From Ornithinimicrobium faecis (GTDB lineage Bacteria > Actinomycetota > Actinomycetes > Actinomycetales > Dermatophilaceae), in the NCBI RefSeq assembly GCF_023923225.1, contig NZ_CP099489.1, positions 4,526,001 to 4,590,000 of the forward strand: a DNA stretch of 64,000 nt, in the 5' to 3' direction. Made by a program: the position numbers and the translations under genes. This document shows positions 1 to 7,964 of this stretch, piece by piece (within the stretch, counting starts at the first letter, position 1; the number at the start of each line of letters is the position of its first letter). Below the pieces are notes generated by a model. It did not search any database. It had not been told where the DNA came from and was given only the letters and a program-made list of their open reading frames with translations.

Positions 1-1
1 G

Positions 2-259
2 GTGACCGCTGCAGCACTGCTCGCTCTCGGCCGTCCGAGTCTGCGCGGTCGGAGGGCCACGACAGCGCTCGTGGTCGCCTTCGTGGGGACCGGGGCCGTG
101 GTCGCCTGGGGCACCTATCTCGGGGTGATCACGGCGATCCCCAACGAGTTGGTCGGACAGACGGAGACCGACTGGGCAACGGTCGGTGGTGCGGCGCTGC
201 GCATGGCGGCCGGTTTCGTCGGCGTCGGTGCACTGGCGGTCCGGCTGACCCGGCGGTGA
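2..259 (+). CDS. C-terminal part of an integral membrane protein (partial)
   Basis: The reading frame is open to the left edge, so the true start is probably outside the window. The visible 85 residues contain two hydrophobic segments (about residues 20-42 and 64-80) separated by a polar loop, and the protein ends in a basic Leu-Thr-Arg-Arg tail typical of a cytoplasmic C-terminus. I do not recognise the family. It stops 24 bases before the end of the oppositely oriented LysE-type exporter. Confidence 0.5.
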   Translation: MTAAALLALGRPSLRGRRATTALVVAFVGTGAVVAWGTYLGVITAIPNELVGQTETDWATVGGAALRMAAGFVGVGALAVRLTRR

Positions 260-283
260 CGACTTGGTAGGGACAACTTGGCT

Positions 284-898
284 CTAGACGGCGTGGCTGA
301 GGCCCTCGACCAGCGCCAGGGCTCCCATGCCAGCGAGCACCAGTCCGGACAGGATCTCGAACGCCGAGCCGGTGAGGACCCGACCGACCCGGCCACGTCC
401 GGCGACCGAGGCCAGGACCACCAGCCAGAGGCCGACGCTGCCGGCGGCGATGGCCGGGACGACCACCGCTGAGCCGACCGTCAGCTCCGCCGGCAGCACG
501 CGGGGGAAGGCGGCCAGGAAGATCAGGCCGGTCTTCGGGTTGGTCAGGCTGCTGGCCAGTCCGACGGCCAGCGGTCGACTCGGGGGCGCCAGCGCGGCAC
601 CGGAGGTGTGGTGACGCAGCCCGTTGCGCAGGGCGAGCAGTCCCAGGACGAGGATCAGCAGGCCGCCGACGGCAGTGACCGTCGGGAGCAGGTGCGGCCA
701 GGCGTCCAGCGCCAGCCGCAGGCCGGTCAGGGCGAACAGTGACCAGACCACGATCCCGGCTGCCGCACCGGCCGCATAGCGATAGCCCGCCGTCGCCGAA
801 CGGGCGCCACAGCGCAGGGTGAGCAACGTGTCCGGCCCCGGAGTGAGAGCGAGAATCACGCTGACCGAGATCAGGCCGCTGAGCAGTGGCCAGGTCAC
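284..898 (-). CDS. LysE/RhtB-family amino-acid exporter
   Basis: A 204-residue polytopic membrane protein of the usual LysE/RhtB length. The N-terminus carries the family signature around ALTPGPDTL (residues 17-25) and a conserved SSLTNPKTGLIFLAAFPR block lies near residues 115-132. About six hydrophobic segments are visible. The family exports amino acids or related small molecules using the proton gradient; the substrate cannot be read from sequence. It is transcribed divergently from a LysR-type regulator that begins 186 bases away, the classic arrangement for a regulator controlling its own exporter. Confidence 0.85.
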   Translation of the reverse strand: MTWPLLSGLISVSVILALTPGPDTLLTLRCGARSATAGYRYAAGAAAGIVVWSLFALTGLRLALDAWPHLLPTVTAVGGLLILVLGLLALRNGLRHHTSGAALAPPSRPLAVGLASSLTNPKTGLIFLAAFPRVLPAELTVGSAVVVPAIAAGSVGLWLVVLASVAGRGRVGRVLTGSAFEILSGLVLAGMGALALVEGLSHAV

Positions 899-1084
899 GT
901 CGAGACCCTTGAGACCGTCGGGACCGCTGGGACCGCCGGGACTGCTGAGCAGACCCGCGCGAACGGAGCCGGCGAGACAGGGAGGAAGTGGCGGTGGGGC
1001 ACTCTCTCAGAATGAGGCCGCCACCATGTCGGCACAAGCAATGATCTGCACACAATCGTTCGTTCCTGCCTTATCTTTGAGCAC

Positions 1085-1987
1085 ATGATCGACGTGCAGC
1101 GCCTTCGGGTCTGGCAGGCAGTGGTCGCGAGTGGCTCGGTGCACGCGGCGGCCCGGCACCTGGGCTACACCCCGTCGACGGTCAGTCAGCACGTCAAGCT
1201 CCTGGCGCGCGAGACCGGCCTGGTGCTGGCCACGCGAGTCGGGCGGGGCATCGAGCCCACCGCTGCCGGGCTGCGTCTTGCCGAGGAGGGCAGCGAGGTG
1301 ATCTCCAGTCTGGGGCGACTGGATCACGTCGTGTCCGACCTGCGGGATGGTCGCACCGACCACCTGAGCATCGCGTGCTTCGCGTCGGTCGCCCAGACGT
1401 GGGTGCCGGAGGTCGCAGAGCGGCTGCGTCACGAGCTCCCCGGCGTGGTCCTCGAGGTCAGCATCAGCGAGCCCCACGGCGGGCGAGGACGACGAGCACC
1501 CGATCTCGAGGTGGCCTCAGAGGCCCCGGATGAAGCCGGGTCGACCGGCGCGGCCTTCGTCCGCCACGACCTGGGCCTGGACCCCTTCGTCGTGGCCCTG
1601 CCCGTCGGCCACCGGCTTGCCTCAGCTGATGAGGTCCGCGTCGCCGAGTTGGCCGACGAGACCTGGATCGACAACGTCGTCTATGACAGCCCCACCCTGC
1701 GGATCCTGGTCGAGGCGTGCCGGGCCGCGGGGTTCCAGCCACAGTTTGCCGCCCGCTGCGATGACCACCAGGCGACCCTCGGCCTGGTCGCGGCCGGGCT
1801 CGGCATCACCGGCCTGCCCTCCCTCGCAGCCCACCGACTGCCGGACGGCGTGGTCGCCGTGCCGCTGGTGGACCCCGTGCCCCAACGCCGGATCGTCGCC
1901 AACCAGCGCCACCTCACCGCCCACACCCGGGCCTCCGCCGTGGCCCTGGAGGCCCTGCAACAGCTGGCCACCCAGGTGCGCGAATAG
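1085..1987 (+). CDS. LysR-family transcriptional regulator
   Basis: 300 residues, standard LysR length. The N-terminal winged helix-turn-helix spans about residues 3-62 (VHAAARHLGYTPSTVSQHVK is the recognition region), followed by a linker helix and a periplasmic-binding-protein-like effector domain (about 90-295). It probably regulates the divergent LysE-type exporter in response to the exported amino acid; this follows from the gene arrangement, not from a recognised operator. It could also act on the downstream purU run, which starts 66 bases after its stop. Confidence 0.85.
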   Translation: MIDVQRLRVWQAVVASGSVHAAARHLGYTPSTVSQHVKLLARETGLVLATRVGRGIEPTAAGLRLAEEGSEVISSLGRLDHVVSDLRDGRTDHLSIACFASVAQTWVPEVAERLRHELPGVVLEVSISEPHGGRGRRAPDLEVASEAPDEAGSTGAAFVRHDLGLDPFVVALPVGHRLASADEVRVAELADETWIDNVVYDSPTLRILVEACRAAGFQPQFAARCDDHQATLGLVAAGLGITGLPSLAAHRLPDGVVAVPLVDPVPQRRIVANQRHLTAHTRASAVALEALQQLATQVRE

Positions 1988-2053
1988 CGCAGAGAGGCCA
2001 GGATGTCGGGACAGGATGTTGACCGAGGGCGACCGTCCACGAAAGGACGCACC

Positions 2054-2986
2054 ATGACCCAACCACCACCCGCCCAGTCAGCACCCGCCCAGCCAGAACC
2101 CACACCGGCGGCCGCGGGACTACCCGACGGATCGGCATACGTCCTGCACATCGACTGTCCCGAACGGCCCGGGCTCGCGCACCTGGTGACCGGCTTCCTG
2201 CAGGACTGGCACGCGGACATCCTGGAGCTCAAGCAGTTCGACGACTTCCGTGCCGGGCGGTTCTTCCTGCGCGTGCACTTCGTGCTCGACCGCCAACACG
2301 AGGACCCCGGGGCGGAGGGTTTGCGCGCCGCCTTCGCACCGCTCGCAGAGCAGTGTGACGGCACCTTCGACATCCGGGCTGCGAGCGCCAGGCGGCGCGT
2401 GCTGATCATGGTCAGCAAGTTCCCCCATGCCCTCAACGACCTGCTCTTTCGCGCCCGCAACGATGAGCTCGGCGCCGAGATCGTCGCCGTCGTGTCGAAT
2501 CACCCGGACGCGCAGCAGCTGGTGGAGTGGCACAAGATCCCGTTCTTCCACGTCCCGATCACCAGGGACACCAAACCAGCGGCCGAGGCCCGTCTGTTGG
2601 AGCTCGTCGAACAGTTCGACGTCGAGCTGGTGGTGCTGGCTCGCTATATGCAGATCTTCAGTGACGAGCTGTCCCGCACCCTCAGCGGGCGGGCCATCAA
2701 CATCCACCACTCGTTCCTGCCCAGCTTCAAGGGGGCCAAGCCCTATCACCAGGCCTATGACCGCGGTGTCAAGACGGTCGGGGCGACCGCGCACTATGTC
2801 TCCAGCGACCTGGACGAGGGCCCGATCATCGCCCAGAGCGTGCAGGAGGTGGACCACTCCTTTGGCCCGGAGGAACTGGTCGCCGCCGGGCGCGACACCG
2901 AGTGCAAGGCGCTGTCCAATGCGGTCCGCTGGCACTGCGAGGACCGCGTCTTCCTGCACGGCCACCGCACGGTCATCCTGCGCTGA
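2054..2986 (+). CDS. purU: Formyltetrahydrofolate deformylase
   Basis: A 310-residue protein with the two-domain PurU layout: an N-terminal ACT domain (about residues 25-100, starting YVLHIDCPERPGLAH) and a formyl-transferase fold (about 115-300) containing MVSKFPHALNDLL, NIHHSFLPSFKGAKPYHQA and the TAHYV..DLDEGPII segment with the catalytic Asp. It hydrolyses 10-formyl-THF to formate and THF, balancing one-carbon pools. I chose the ATG at 2054, behind a GAAAGGACG ribosome site, rather than an upstream in-frame ATG at 2003, because the ACT domain begins well after both and 2003 has no good ribosome site. It heads a same-strand run with the ammonia-lyase and M20 hydrolase. Confidence 0.92.
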   Translation: MTQPPPAQSAPAQPEPTPAAAGLPDGSAYVLHIDCPERPGLAHLVTGFLQDWHADILELKQFDDFRAGRFFLRVHFVLDRQHEDPGAEGLRAAFAPLAEQCDGTFDIRAASARRRVLIMVSKFPHALNDLLFRARNDELGAEIVAVVSNHPDAQQLVEWHKIPFFHVPITRDTKPAAEARLLELVEQFDVELVVLARYMQIFSDELSRTLSGRAINIHHSFLPSFKGAKPYHQAYDRGVKTVGATAHYVSSDLDEGPIIAQSVQEVDHSFGPEELVAAGRDTECKALSNAVRWHCEDRVFLHGHRTVILR

Positions 2987-3033
2987 CTGGCCGACCCTGG
3001 ACGGCAACCGCGCTGGGCCCGACACTTGAGCCC

Positions 3034-4104
3034 ATGACGTCCTGGTTCAACAACCCTGCAGCCCGCCGGTGGTCCCTCGATCGCCGCTCAGACGACCCGG
3101 CCGAAGGCACCGCGCGCGACTTCCACCGCACCCTGCCCGACTATGCGCCGACCCCTCTCGTGGACCTTCCTGCCCTGGCCGCCGAGCTCGGCGTGGGGCG
3201 GGTGCTCGTCAAGGACGAGTCGTCCCGTCTCGGCCTGCCGGCCTTCAAGATCCTCGGGGCCTCCTGGGCGTGCCGACAGGCGGTCACCCGCAGCCCCGGA
3301 GCCCACCTGGTGACGGCCACGGACGGCAACCACGGACGGGCCGTGGCCCGGATGGCTCGCGAACTGGACACGAGCGCAACGATCTTCGTGCCGGCCGTCA
3401 TGCCTGGGAGCACTGCCGCCCTGATCGCCGCCGAGGGTGCCGAGGTGGTCCGCGTGGACGGGGACTACGACGAGTCGGTGCGCACTGCTGCCAGGCACGC
3501 CGCCGCTGACCCGGACCGCGAGCTCGTGCAGGACACCGCCTGGGAGGGCTATGAGCAGGTGCCCCAGTGGATCGTCGACGGCTATCAGACGCTGCTGGCC
3601 GAGGTCGACGAGGAGCTCGGCAGACAACCCGACCTCGTCGCCGTGCCCGTGGGCGTCGGGTCCCTCGCCCAGGCGGTCGTGGAGCATTATCGGATGGCCG
3701 GCCCCCGAGCGCACGCGGCCGCCGACCCAGCGCACCGCACCCGGCTGCTCTCGGTGGAGCCCGACACCGCCGCCTGCGTCCTGACCAGCCTGCACCACGG
3801 CACACCCACCTCCGTGCCGACGGCGGCCACCATCATGGCGGGCCTCAACTGCGGGACGATCTCGAGCCTGGCCTGGCCCGTGCTGCGCGACGGCTGCGAC
3901 GCCGCCGTCGCCGTCCCTGACGAGGCTGCCCTGACCGCCTCGCGAGACCTTGAGGCCCTCGGCGTCTCCGCCGGCCCCTGCGGTGCCGCGACCCTGGCCG
4001 GGGTGCGTGCCGCCCTGAGCGACCCGGGCCGGCGGACCGAGCTCGACCTTCCGGAGGACGCCGTCGTCGTCCTGCTGTCCACGGAGGGGCTGGACTCAGC
4101 ATGA
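3034..4104 (+). CDS. PLP-dependent lyase, diaminopropionate ammonia-lyase-like
   Basis: 356 residues, fold type II PLP enzyme. The PLP lysine is in LPAFKILGAS (about residue 72); ATDGNHGRAVA is the phosphate-side Asn-His motif and VPVGVGSLA the PLP-phosphate glycine loop. The segment VLVKDESSRLGLPAFKILG matches diaminopropionate ammonia-lyases, which turn 2,3-diaminopropionate into pyruvate and ammonia. Serine/threonine dehydratases are the nearest alternative. The start at 3034 lies 47 bases after purU; the stop overlaps the next gene's start by 4 bases (ATGA), so translation is probably coupled to the M20 hydrolase. The pair looks catabolic for an amino acid or amide. Confidence 0.8.
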   Translation: MTSWFNNPAARRWSLDRRSDDPAEGTARDFHRTLPDYAPTPLVDLPALAAELGVGRVLVKDESSRLGLPAFKILGASWACRQAVTRSPGAHLVTATDGNHGRAVARMARELDTSATIFVPAVMPGSTAALIAAEGAEVVRVDGDYDESVRTAARHAAADPDRELVQDTAWEGYEQVPQWIVDGYQTLLAEVDEELGRQPDLVAVPVGVGSLAQAVVEHYRMAGPRAHAAADPAHRTRLLSVEPDTAACVLTSLHHGTPTSVPTAATIMAGLNCGTISSLAWPVLRDGCDAAVAVPDEAALTASRDLEALGVSAGPCGAATLAGVRAALSDPGRRTELDLPEDAVVVLLSTEGLDSA

Positions 4105-5279
4105 CGTCCTCGCCCACGCCCGACCCGACCCTGGTGGCCCGAGCGCGTGCCTGGCGGCACCACCTCCACGCCCACCCCGAGACGGCCTTCGAGGAGCACC
4201 AGACCGCGGCCTACGTCGCCGCGGTCCTGGAGGACCAGGGGTATGCCGTGGTGCCGGGGATCGGTGGCACCGGCATCGTCGCGTCGCTCACCCGAGGGAC
4301 GTCTGACCGGGCCGTCGGCCTGCGGTCGGACATGGATGCCCTGCCCATCCAGGAGGTGGCCGGACGCCAGCACGGGTCGGTCAACGCCGGGGTCATGCAC
4401 GCCTGTGGCCACGACGGACACCTGGCGATGGTCCTCGGGGCAGCAGCCGTCCTCGCGGAGCAGGACGGTCTTGACGGGACCGTCCGGCTGATCCTGCAAC
4501 CGGCCGAGGAGCCGGGACGGGGAGCACGGGCCATGCTCGACGACGGGCTGCTGGAGCGCTTTCCCCTGGACGTCCTCTATGGCCTGCACAACCTGCCCGG
4601 ACTGCCGGCCGGCCACCTGCACGTGCGGGCGGGCGGCATCATGGCCAGCGAGGACAACTTCACCATCGTCGTCCACGGCCGCGGCGGCCATGCTGCCCGC
4701 CCTGAGGCTGTCGTGGACCCCCTAGTCGTTGGAGCCGAGATCGTGCTGGCCCTGCAGACCGTGGTCGCGCGCAACGTCGACCCGGTGTCGCCGGCGGTGG
4801 TCTCGTGCACGGGGTTCGAGACTGATGGCGCCCGCAACGCGATCCCCTCGACCGTGCGGATCAGCGGCGACACCCGCAGCTTCCACCCACAGGTCCAGGA
4901 ACTGCTCGAGGCACGCATCCGCGCCCTGGCGGCCGGCATCGCGTCCGCCCACGGGGCCAGCGTCGAGGTGACCTACACCCACGAGTTCGCGCCCACGATC
5001 AATGACCCGGAGGTCACCTCGCGCGCCGTCGCTGCTGCCCGTGCGGCCCTCGGACCCGCCCGCGTCGAGGCCAACTGTGCGCCGATCATGCCGAGCGAGG
5101 ACTTCGGGGTGTTCGCCCACCACGTGCCGGCCTGCTTCGCCCTGCTGGGCAACGGGACCGAGCCGGGGCACGGCGGCACGCCTCTGCACAGTGCCGACTA
5201 TGAGTTCAACGACGACATCCTGGCGGCGGGCATCGCCTTCTTCGTCCAGGCCGTGCGCAACGAGCTGTCCAGCACCTGA
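4101..5279 (+). CDS. M20 family amidohydrolase (hippurate hydrolase / IAA-amino-acid hydrolase type)
   Basis: 392 residues, the typical M20D length. Metal-binding motifs are visible: LRSDMDALP (about residues 76-84), MHACGHDGH (about 99-107), QPAEEPGRGA (about 135-144) and a C-terminal GHGGTPLHSADYEFND segment. The central HGRGGHAARP marks the dimerisation domain. Such enzymes release an amino acid from an N-acyl conjugate in the cytoplasm. The ATGA overlap with the ammonia-lyase suggests it supplies that enzyme's substrate by de-acylation; that link is inferred from context only. Confidence 0.88.
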   Translation: MTSSPTPDPTLVARARAWRHHLHAHPETAFEEHQTAAYVAAVLEDQGYAVVPGIGGTGIVASLTRGTSDRAVGLRSDMDALPIQEVAGRQHGSVNAGVMHACGHDGHLAMVLGAAAVLAEQDGLDGTVRLILQPAEEPGRGARAMLDDGLLERFPLDVLYGLHNLPGLPAGHLHVRAGGIMASEDNFTIVVHGRGGHAARPEAVVDPLVVGAEIVLALQTVVARNVDPVSPAVVSCTGFETDGARNAIPSTVRISGDTRSFHPQVQELLEARIRALAAGIASAHGASVEVTYTHEFAPTINDPEVTSRAVAAARAALGPARVEANCAPIMPSEDFGVFAHHVPACFALLGNGTEPGHGGTPLHSADYEFNDDILAAGIAFFVQAVRNELSST

Positions 5280-5330
5280 GCCTGCCAAACCCCTCGCACG
5301 ACCGGCGGGTGCGCGGCATACTCACCTCAC

Positions 5331-5756
5331 ATGAGCGAGGACCCCCACCCGAGCAAGGTCGACGACGCCGACCCGCACCTGGCACGCGTGCGCGCCCTCT
5401 GTCTGGCGTTGCCCGACGCCGCCGAGAAACGGTCACACGGCAGCCCAACCTTCTTCACCCGCAAGGTTTTTGCGACCTTCGGTGGCTCGCGCAAGGGGGA
5501 CCACTACTCGCCCATCGCCCGGCACGCCCTGCTCTTCCTGCCCGACGCCTCGGAGCGCGAGGCCCTCGTCGAGGACGAGCGGTTCTTTGTGCCGGCCTAT
5601 GTCGGGCCATCGGGCTGGCTGGGCCTCAGTTTCCACCTCGTGGGCGGGGTCGATCAGGTGGACTGGGAGGAGGTCGGCGAGCTCATCGAGATGTCCTATC
5701 GACTCACCGCACCGGCCAGCCTCGTCCGCGAGCTGGACGAGCGAAGCGCGCACTGA
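5331..5756 (+). CDS. MmcQ/YjbR family protein
   Basis: 141 residues with the compact MmcQ/YjbR-like fold signature: LALPDAAEKRSHGSPTFFTRKVFATF near residues 25-50 (an acidic/basic helix then a Phe-rich strand) and FVPAYVGPSGWLGLSF near 85-100. The family is small, single-domain and usually called DNA-binding-like, with no settled function. It starts with ATG 51 bases after the hydrolase and may be co-transcribed or stand alone. It ends 29 bases before a convergent small gene. Confidence 0.75.
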   Translation: MSEDPHPSKVDDADPHLARVRALCLALPDAAEKRSHGSPTFFTRKVFATFGGSRKGDHYSPIARHALLFLPDASEREALVEDERFFVPAYVGPSGWLGLSFHLVGGVDQVDWEEVGELIEMSYRLTAPASLVRELDERSAH

Positions 5757-5785
5757 TCCGGAACACAGCCCGGACGCAGCGGTGG

Positions 5786-6022
5786 TCAGGCCTGGTCGCG
5801 CCAGTAGTTGTTGGCAGCTGCGATCGTGGCGAACTCCACCGCCACCACGTGACCGGCCGCAGTCAGTGCCTCGGCGCTCGTCGCATAACCGGGCCGCAGG
5901 ACCTGGCGGACCTCGGCATCCGGCTGCATCGCCCCGATCGTCTTGCGGGCCAGCATGATGGCCAACTCACGACCCTCCTGGGGTGTTGCGGTCATCAGGG
6001 TGTCTCCCGGGACGAGTTCCAC
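5786..6022 (-). CDS. Small hypothetical protein
   Basis: A 78-residue soluble protein with no family I recognise. The start is decided by the ribosome site: a GAGGAGA motif lies 8 bases before a GTG at 6022, whereas the longer reading frame (to 6115) has an Arg/Pro-rich N-terminus and no such site. The visible sequence is a helical, mildly acidic protein (GRELAIMLARKTIGAMQP, then AALTAAGHVVAVEFA) ending YWRDQA. A stable hairpin (6045-6074) lies 22 bases upstream of the start. It follows the aminotransferase on the same strand by 113 bases. Confidence 0.6.
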   Translation of the reverse strand: MELVPGDTLMTATPQEGRELAIMLARKTIGAMQPDAEVRQVLRPGYATSAEALTAAGHVVAVEFATIAAANNYWRDQA

Positions 6023-6044
6023 GGTGATCGATCTCCTCAGCTCG

Positions 6045-6074
6045 TGACGTGGCCCCTCCTGCAGGGGCCCGTCA
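6045..6074 (-). promoter_or_regulatory. Strong leader hairpin upstream of the small gene
   Basis: TGACG and GGCCCCT pair with AGGGGCC and CGTCA around a 5-base loop, with one unpaired T: a 12-bp stem. No T-run follows on either strand, so it is not a clean intrinsic terminator. It lies in the region between the aminotransferase end and the 6022 GTG start, where it could stabilise a processed transcript or act as an attenuator. Confidence 0.4.
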
Positions 6075-6135
6075 GGTGATCGTGGCACCAAACGCGATCT
6101 CGGTCCATGCTCCAATTCCTCTTAACCCATAACCC

Positions 6136-7296
6136 CTAACCCCACGCCTGCTCGACGCGCGACCGGAGGTCGTGCAGACGCTCCACCGGCTCGTTCGCGA
6201 ACACCAGCCGCAGATAGGCACTGCCCGTCGGCCCCCAGCCGGACATCGCCGTCGCAGCGACCCGTCCCCGCTCGAAGAGTCGCTCCGAGGCTTCGGCCGG
6301 CGTCAGACCCAGCTGGCCCGTGTCGATCAACAGTGACCACCCACCGTGGGGACGCACCACGGGATACCCAGAGAGCTGTTCCAGGATCACCTCGCACCGC
6401 TCCCGCCACGTGTCCACGGCTCGACGGACATCCTCGTCGGCATCGGGAGCATCAAGCGCGGCGGCCACGGCCTCCTGGGCGAGCCCGACCTGGCAGACGA
6501 CATTGGTGAGACCCACGAGGTTGATGTCCGCCATGATGCTCTCCGGGCCGACCACCCACCCGACTCGCCAACCGATCATGCGCAGCTCCTTCGAGGCCGA
6601 GCCCACGGTGATCGTGCGCTCGGCCAGGTCCTCGACCTGGGCCGGGTGGACCCGCTCGGCCGCATCGAAGCGGATGCGCTCCATCGCGGCGTCATAGATG
6701 AGCCACGCCCGATGGCCCCTGAGCGCTCGTGCGAGCGCCTCCCAGTGGGGGCGCCCGAGGACCGAGCCGGTGGGCATCGCCGGAGACATCATCAGCACCG
6801 CGGCGGTTCGCTGCGTGACAGCGGCGGCCAGCTCGTCCGGGTCAAGCTCCCAGCCAGCTCCGGTCGGCCGGAGCGGCACAAACCTCGGCACTCCCCCGGC
6901 GAGCCGGACCCGGTTGACCAGCCCGGCATAGATCGGGTCGACCAGGACGACCTCATCACCCGGCTCGATGACGGCCAAAAGTGTGTTGAGGATCCCGTTG
7001 AGGCCGCCCGCCGTGATCACACACTCGCTCACCGGGTCGTAGGTGTGCCCGGACAGTCGGCCCACGTGTGCGGCGGCTGCCCGGCGCAGGGTCAGGCTGC
7101 CCTGGAACGGCAGGTAACTGTTTGCTGCGTCCGCGTCGACGGCGATCCGGGTCTGGTCGAGAGCGACGGCAGGTGGCCGGAGGTCGGTGTCGAGATTCTC
7201 CAGGCGCAGCAGGCTGTCATCGCCCTCTTGGTCGGCCCGGTCACCCATCCGGTCCACACCGATGCCGGGGATGCCGTGCAGGCGGGTCACTGTCAT
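6136..7296 (-). CDS. Class I/II PLP-dependent aminotransferase
   Basis: 386 residues, fold type I aminotransferase. Visible: the substrate/PLP-stacking segment ITAGGLNGILNTL, DPIYAGL, MSPAMPTGSVL (in place of the usual NPxNPTG), YDAAMERI and the PLP lysine in TVGSASKELRMIGWRVGW; the conserved C-terminal Arg is likely in AYLRLVFAN. The start at 7296 has GGAGAAG six bases upstream; longer in-frame starts exist (7308, 7329) but lie over the operator. It is divergent from the HTH-cupin regulator at 7341, which probably controls it through the palindrome at 7311-7324. Substrate unknown. Confidence 0.85.
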   Translation of the reverse strand: MTVTRLHGIPGIGVDRMGDRADQEGDDSLLRLENLDTDLRPPAVALDQTRIAVDADAANSYLPFQGSLTLRRAAAAHVGRLSGHTYDPVSECVITAGGLNGILNTLLAVIEPGDEVVLVDPIYAGLVNRVRLAGGVPRFVPLRPTGAGWELDPDELAAAVTQRTAAVLMMSPAMPTGSVLGRPHWEALARALRGHRAWLIYDAAMERIRFDAAERVHPAQVEDLAERTITVGSASKELRMIGWRVGWVVGPESIMADINLVGLTNVVCQVGLAQEAVAAALDAPDADEDVRRAVDTWRERCEVILEQLSGYPVVRPHGGWSLLIDTGQLGLTPAEASERLFERGRVAATAMSGWGPTGSAYLRLVFANEPVERLHDLRSRVEQAWG

Positions 7297-7310
7297 GGTC
7301 TTCTCCATCG

Positions 7311-7324
7311 TTCTGTTTACAGAA
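7311..7324. promoter_or_regulatory. Palindromic operator between aminotransferase and HTH-cupin regulator
   Basis: TTCTGTTTACAGAA: two perfect 6-base arms (TTCTGT/ACAGAA) around TT. It lies in the 44-base gap between the divergent starts at 7296 and 7341. A TANNNT-type -10 (TAAACT, 7329-7334) ends 6 bases before the regulator's GTG, which is the spacing of a leaderless actinobacterial mRNA. A protein bound at the palindrome would block both promoters. Confidence 0.55.
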
Positions 7325-7340
7325 CCCATAAACTACGCCA

Positions 7341-7964
7341 GTGCCCGACGCAACGCCACCAGATTCCTCGTCTCCCGATCTGCGGGCCGCGATCGGGCAC
7401 CGGATCAGGACGCTGCGCACCCGCCGGGACATCCCGTTGAGCGCGCTGGCCGCCGCCACCCACCTCGGCAAGGGCACGCTGTCCGAGCTCGAGCGTGGTC
7501 AGCGCAACCCGACCCTCGACACCCTCTTTGCGATCGCCACCGCCCTGTCCGTGCCGCTGAGCGACCTGCTGGCGACCACACCCGACAGCGGAGTCGGTGC
7601 CCGTGTCAGTGCCGGGGACGGTGCCGGTGTCAGTGCCGGGGACGGTGCCCGTGTCAGTGCCGGCCCCACTGCCCACGGCCAGAACGTCGACGCCGAGCTG
7701 CTCGGGCGGTGGGAGGACGGGGCCGAGATCGTCGAGACCTATCGGATGACGATCGGGGCGGGGCGCCGTCAGTCCCAGCCACACGCAGTGGGAGTGCTGG
7801 AGAGCATCACAGTGATCAGCGGCACCGTCGTGGTGGGGACTCACGCCACCCCCACGCAGTTGTCCAACGGCCAGAGCCACACGTTTGCCGGGGACACGGA
7901 GCACTTCTATGAGGGGATCACGGCGCGCAGCAGCACCGTCCTGGTGATGCGCTATCCCACCTGA
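7341..7964 (+). CDS. XRE-family regulator with C-terminal cupin domain
   Basis: 207 residues. The helix-turn-helix spans about residues 14-75 (IRTLRTRRDIPLSALAAATH, then KGTLSELERGQRNPTLDTLF), and a single-stranded beta-helix (cupin-2) sensor occupies about 115-205. Between them is a 24-bp DNA repeat (7595-7662) encoding a VSAGDGA-type flexible linker. The gene starts with GTG and appears leaderless. HTH-cupin regulators usually sense a small metabolite; here the likely target is the divergent aminotransferase plus itself. Its last 13 bases overlap the end of the convergent oxidoreductase gene. Confidence 0.82.
   Translation: MPDATPPDSSSPDLRAAIGHRIRTLRTRRDIPLSALAAATHLGKGTLSELERGQRNPTLDTLFAIATALSVPLSDLLATTPDSGVGARVSAGDGAGVSAGDGARVSAGPTAHGQNVDAELLGRWEDGAEIVETYRMTIGAGRRQSQPHAVGVLESITVISGTVVVGTHATPTQLSNGQSHTFAGDTEHFYEGITARSSTVLVMRYPT
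7595..7662 (+). repeat. 24-bp tandem repeat, about 2.8 copies, in regulator linker
   Basis: A near-identical 24-base unit, in frame, encodes Val-Ser-Ala-Gly-Asp-Gly-Ala-Arg/Gly. It sits exactly between the HTH and cupin domains, so copy-number change would alter only linker length. Confidence 0.8.
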
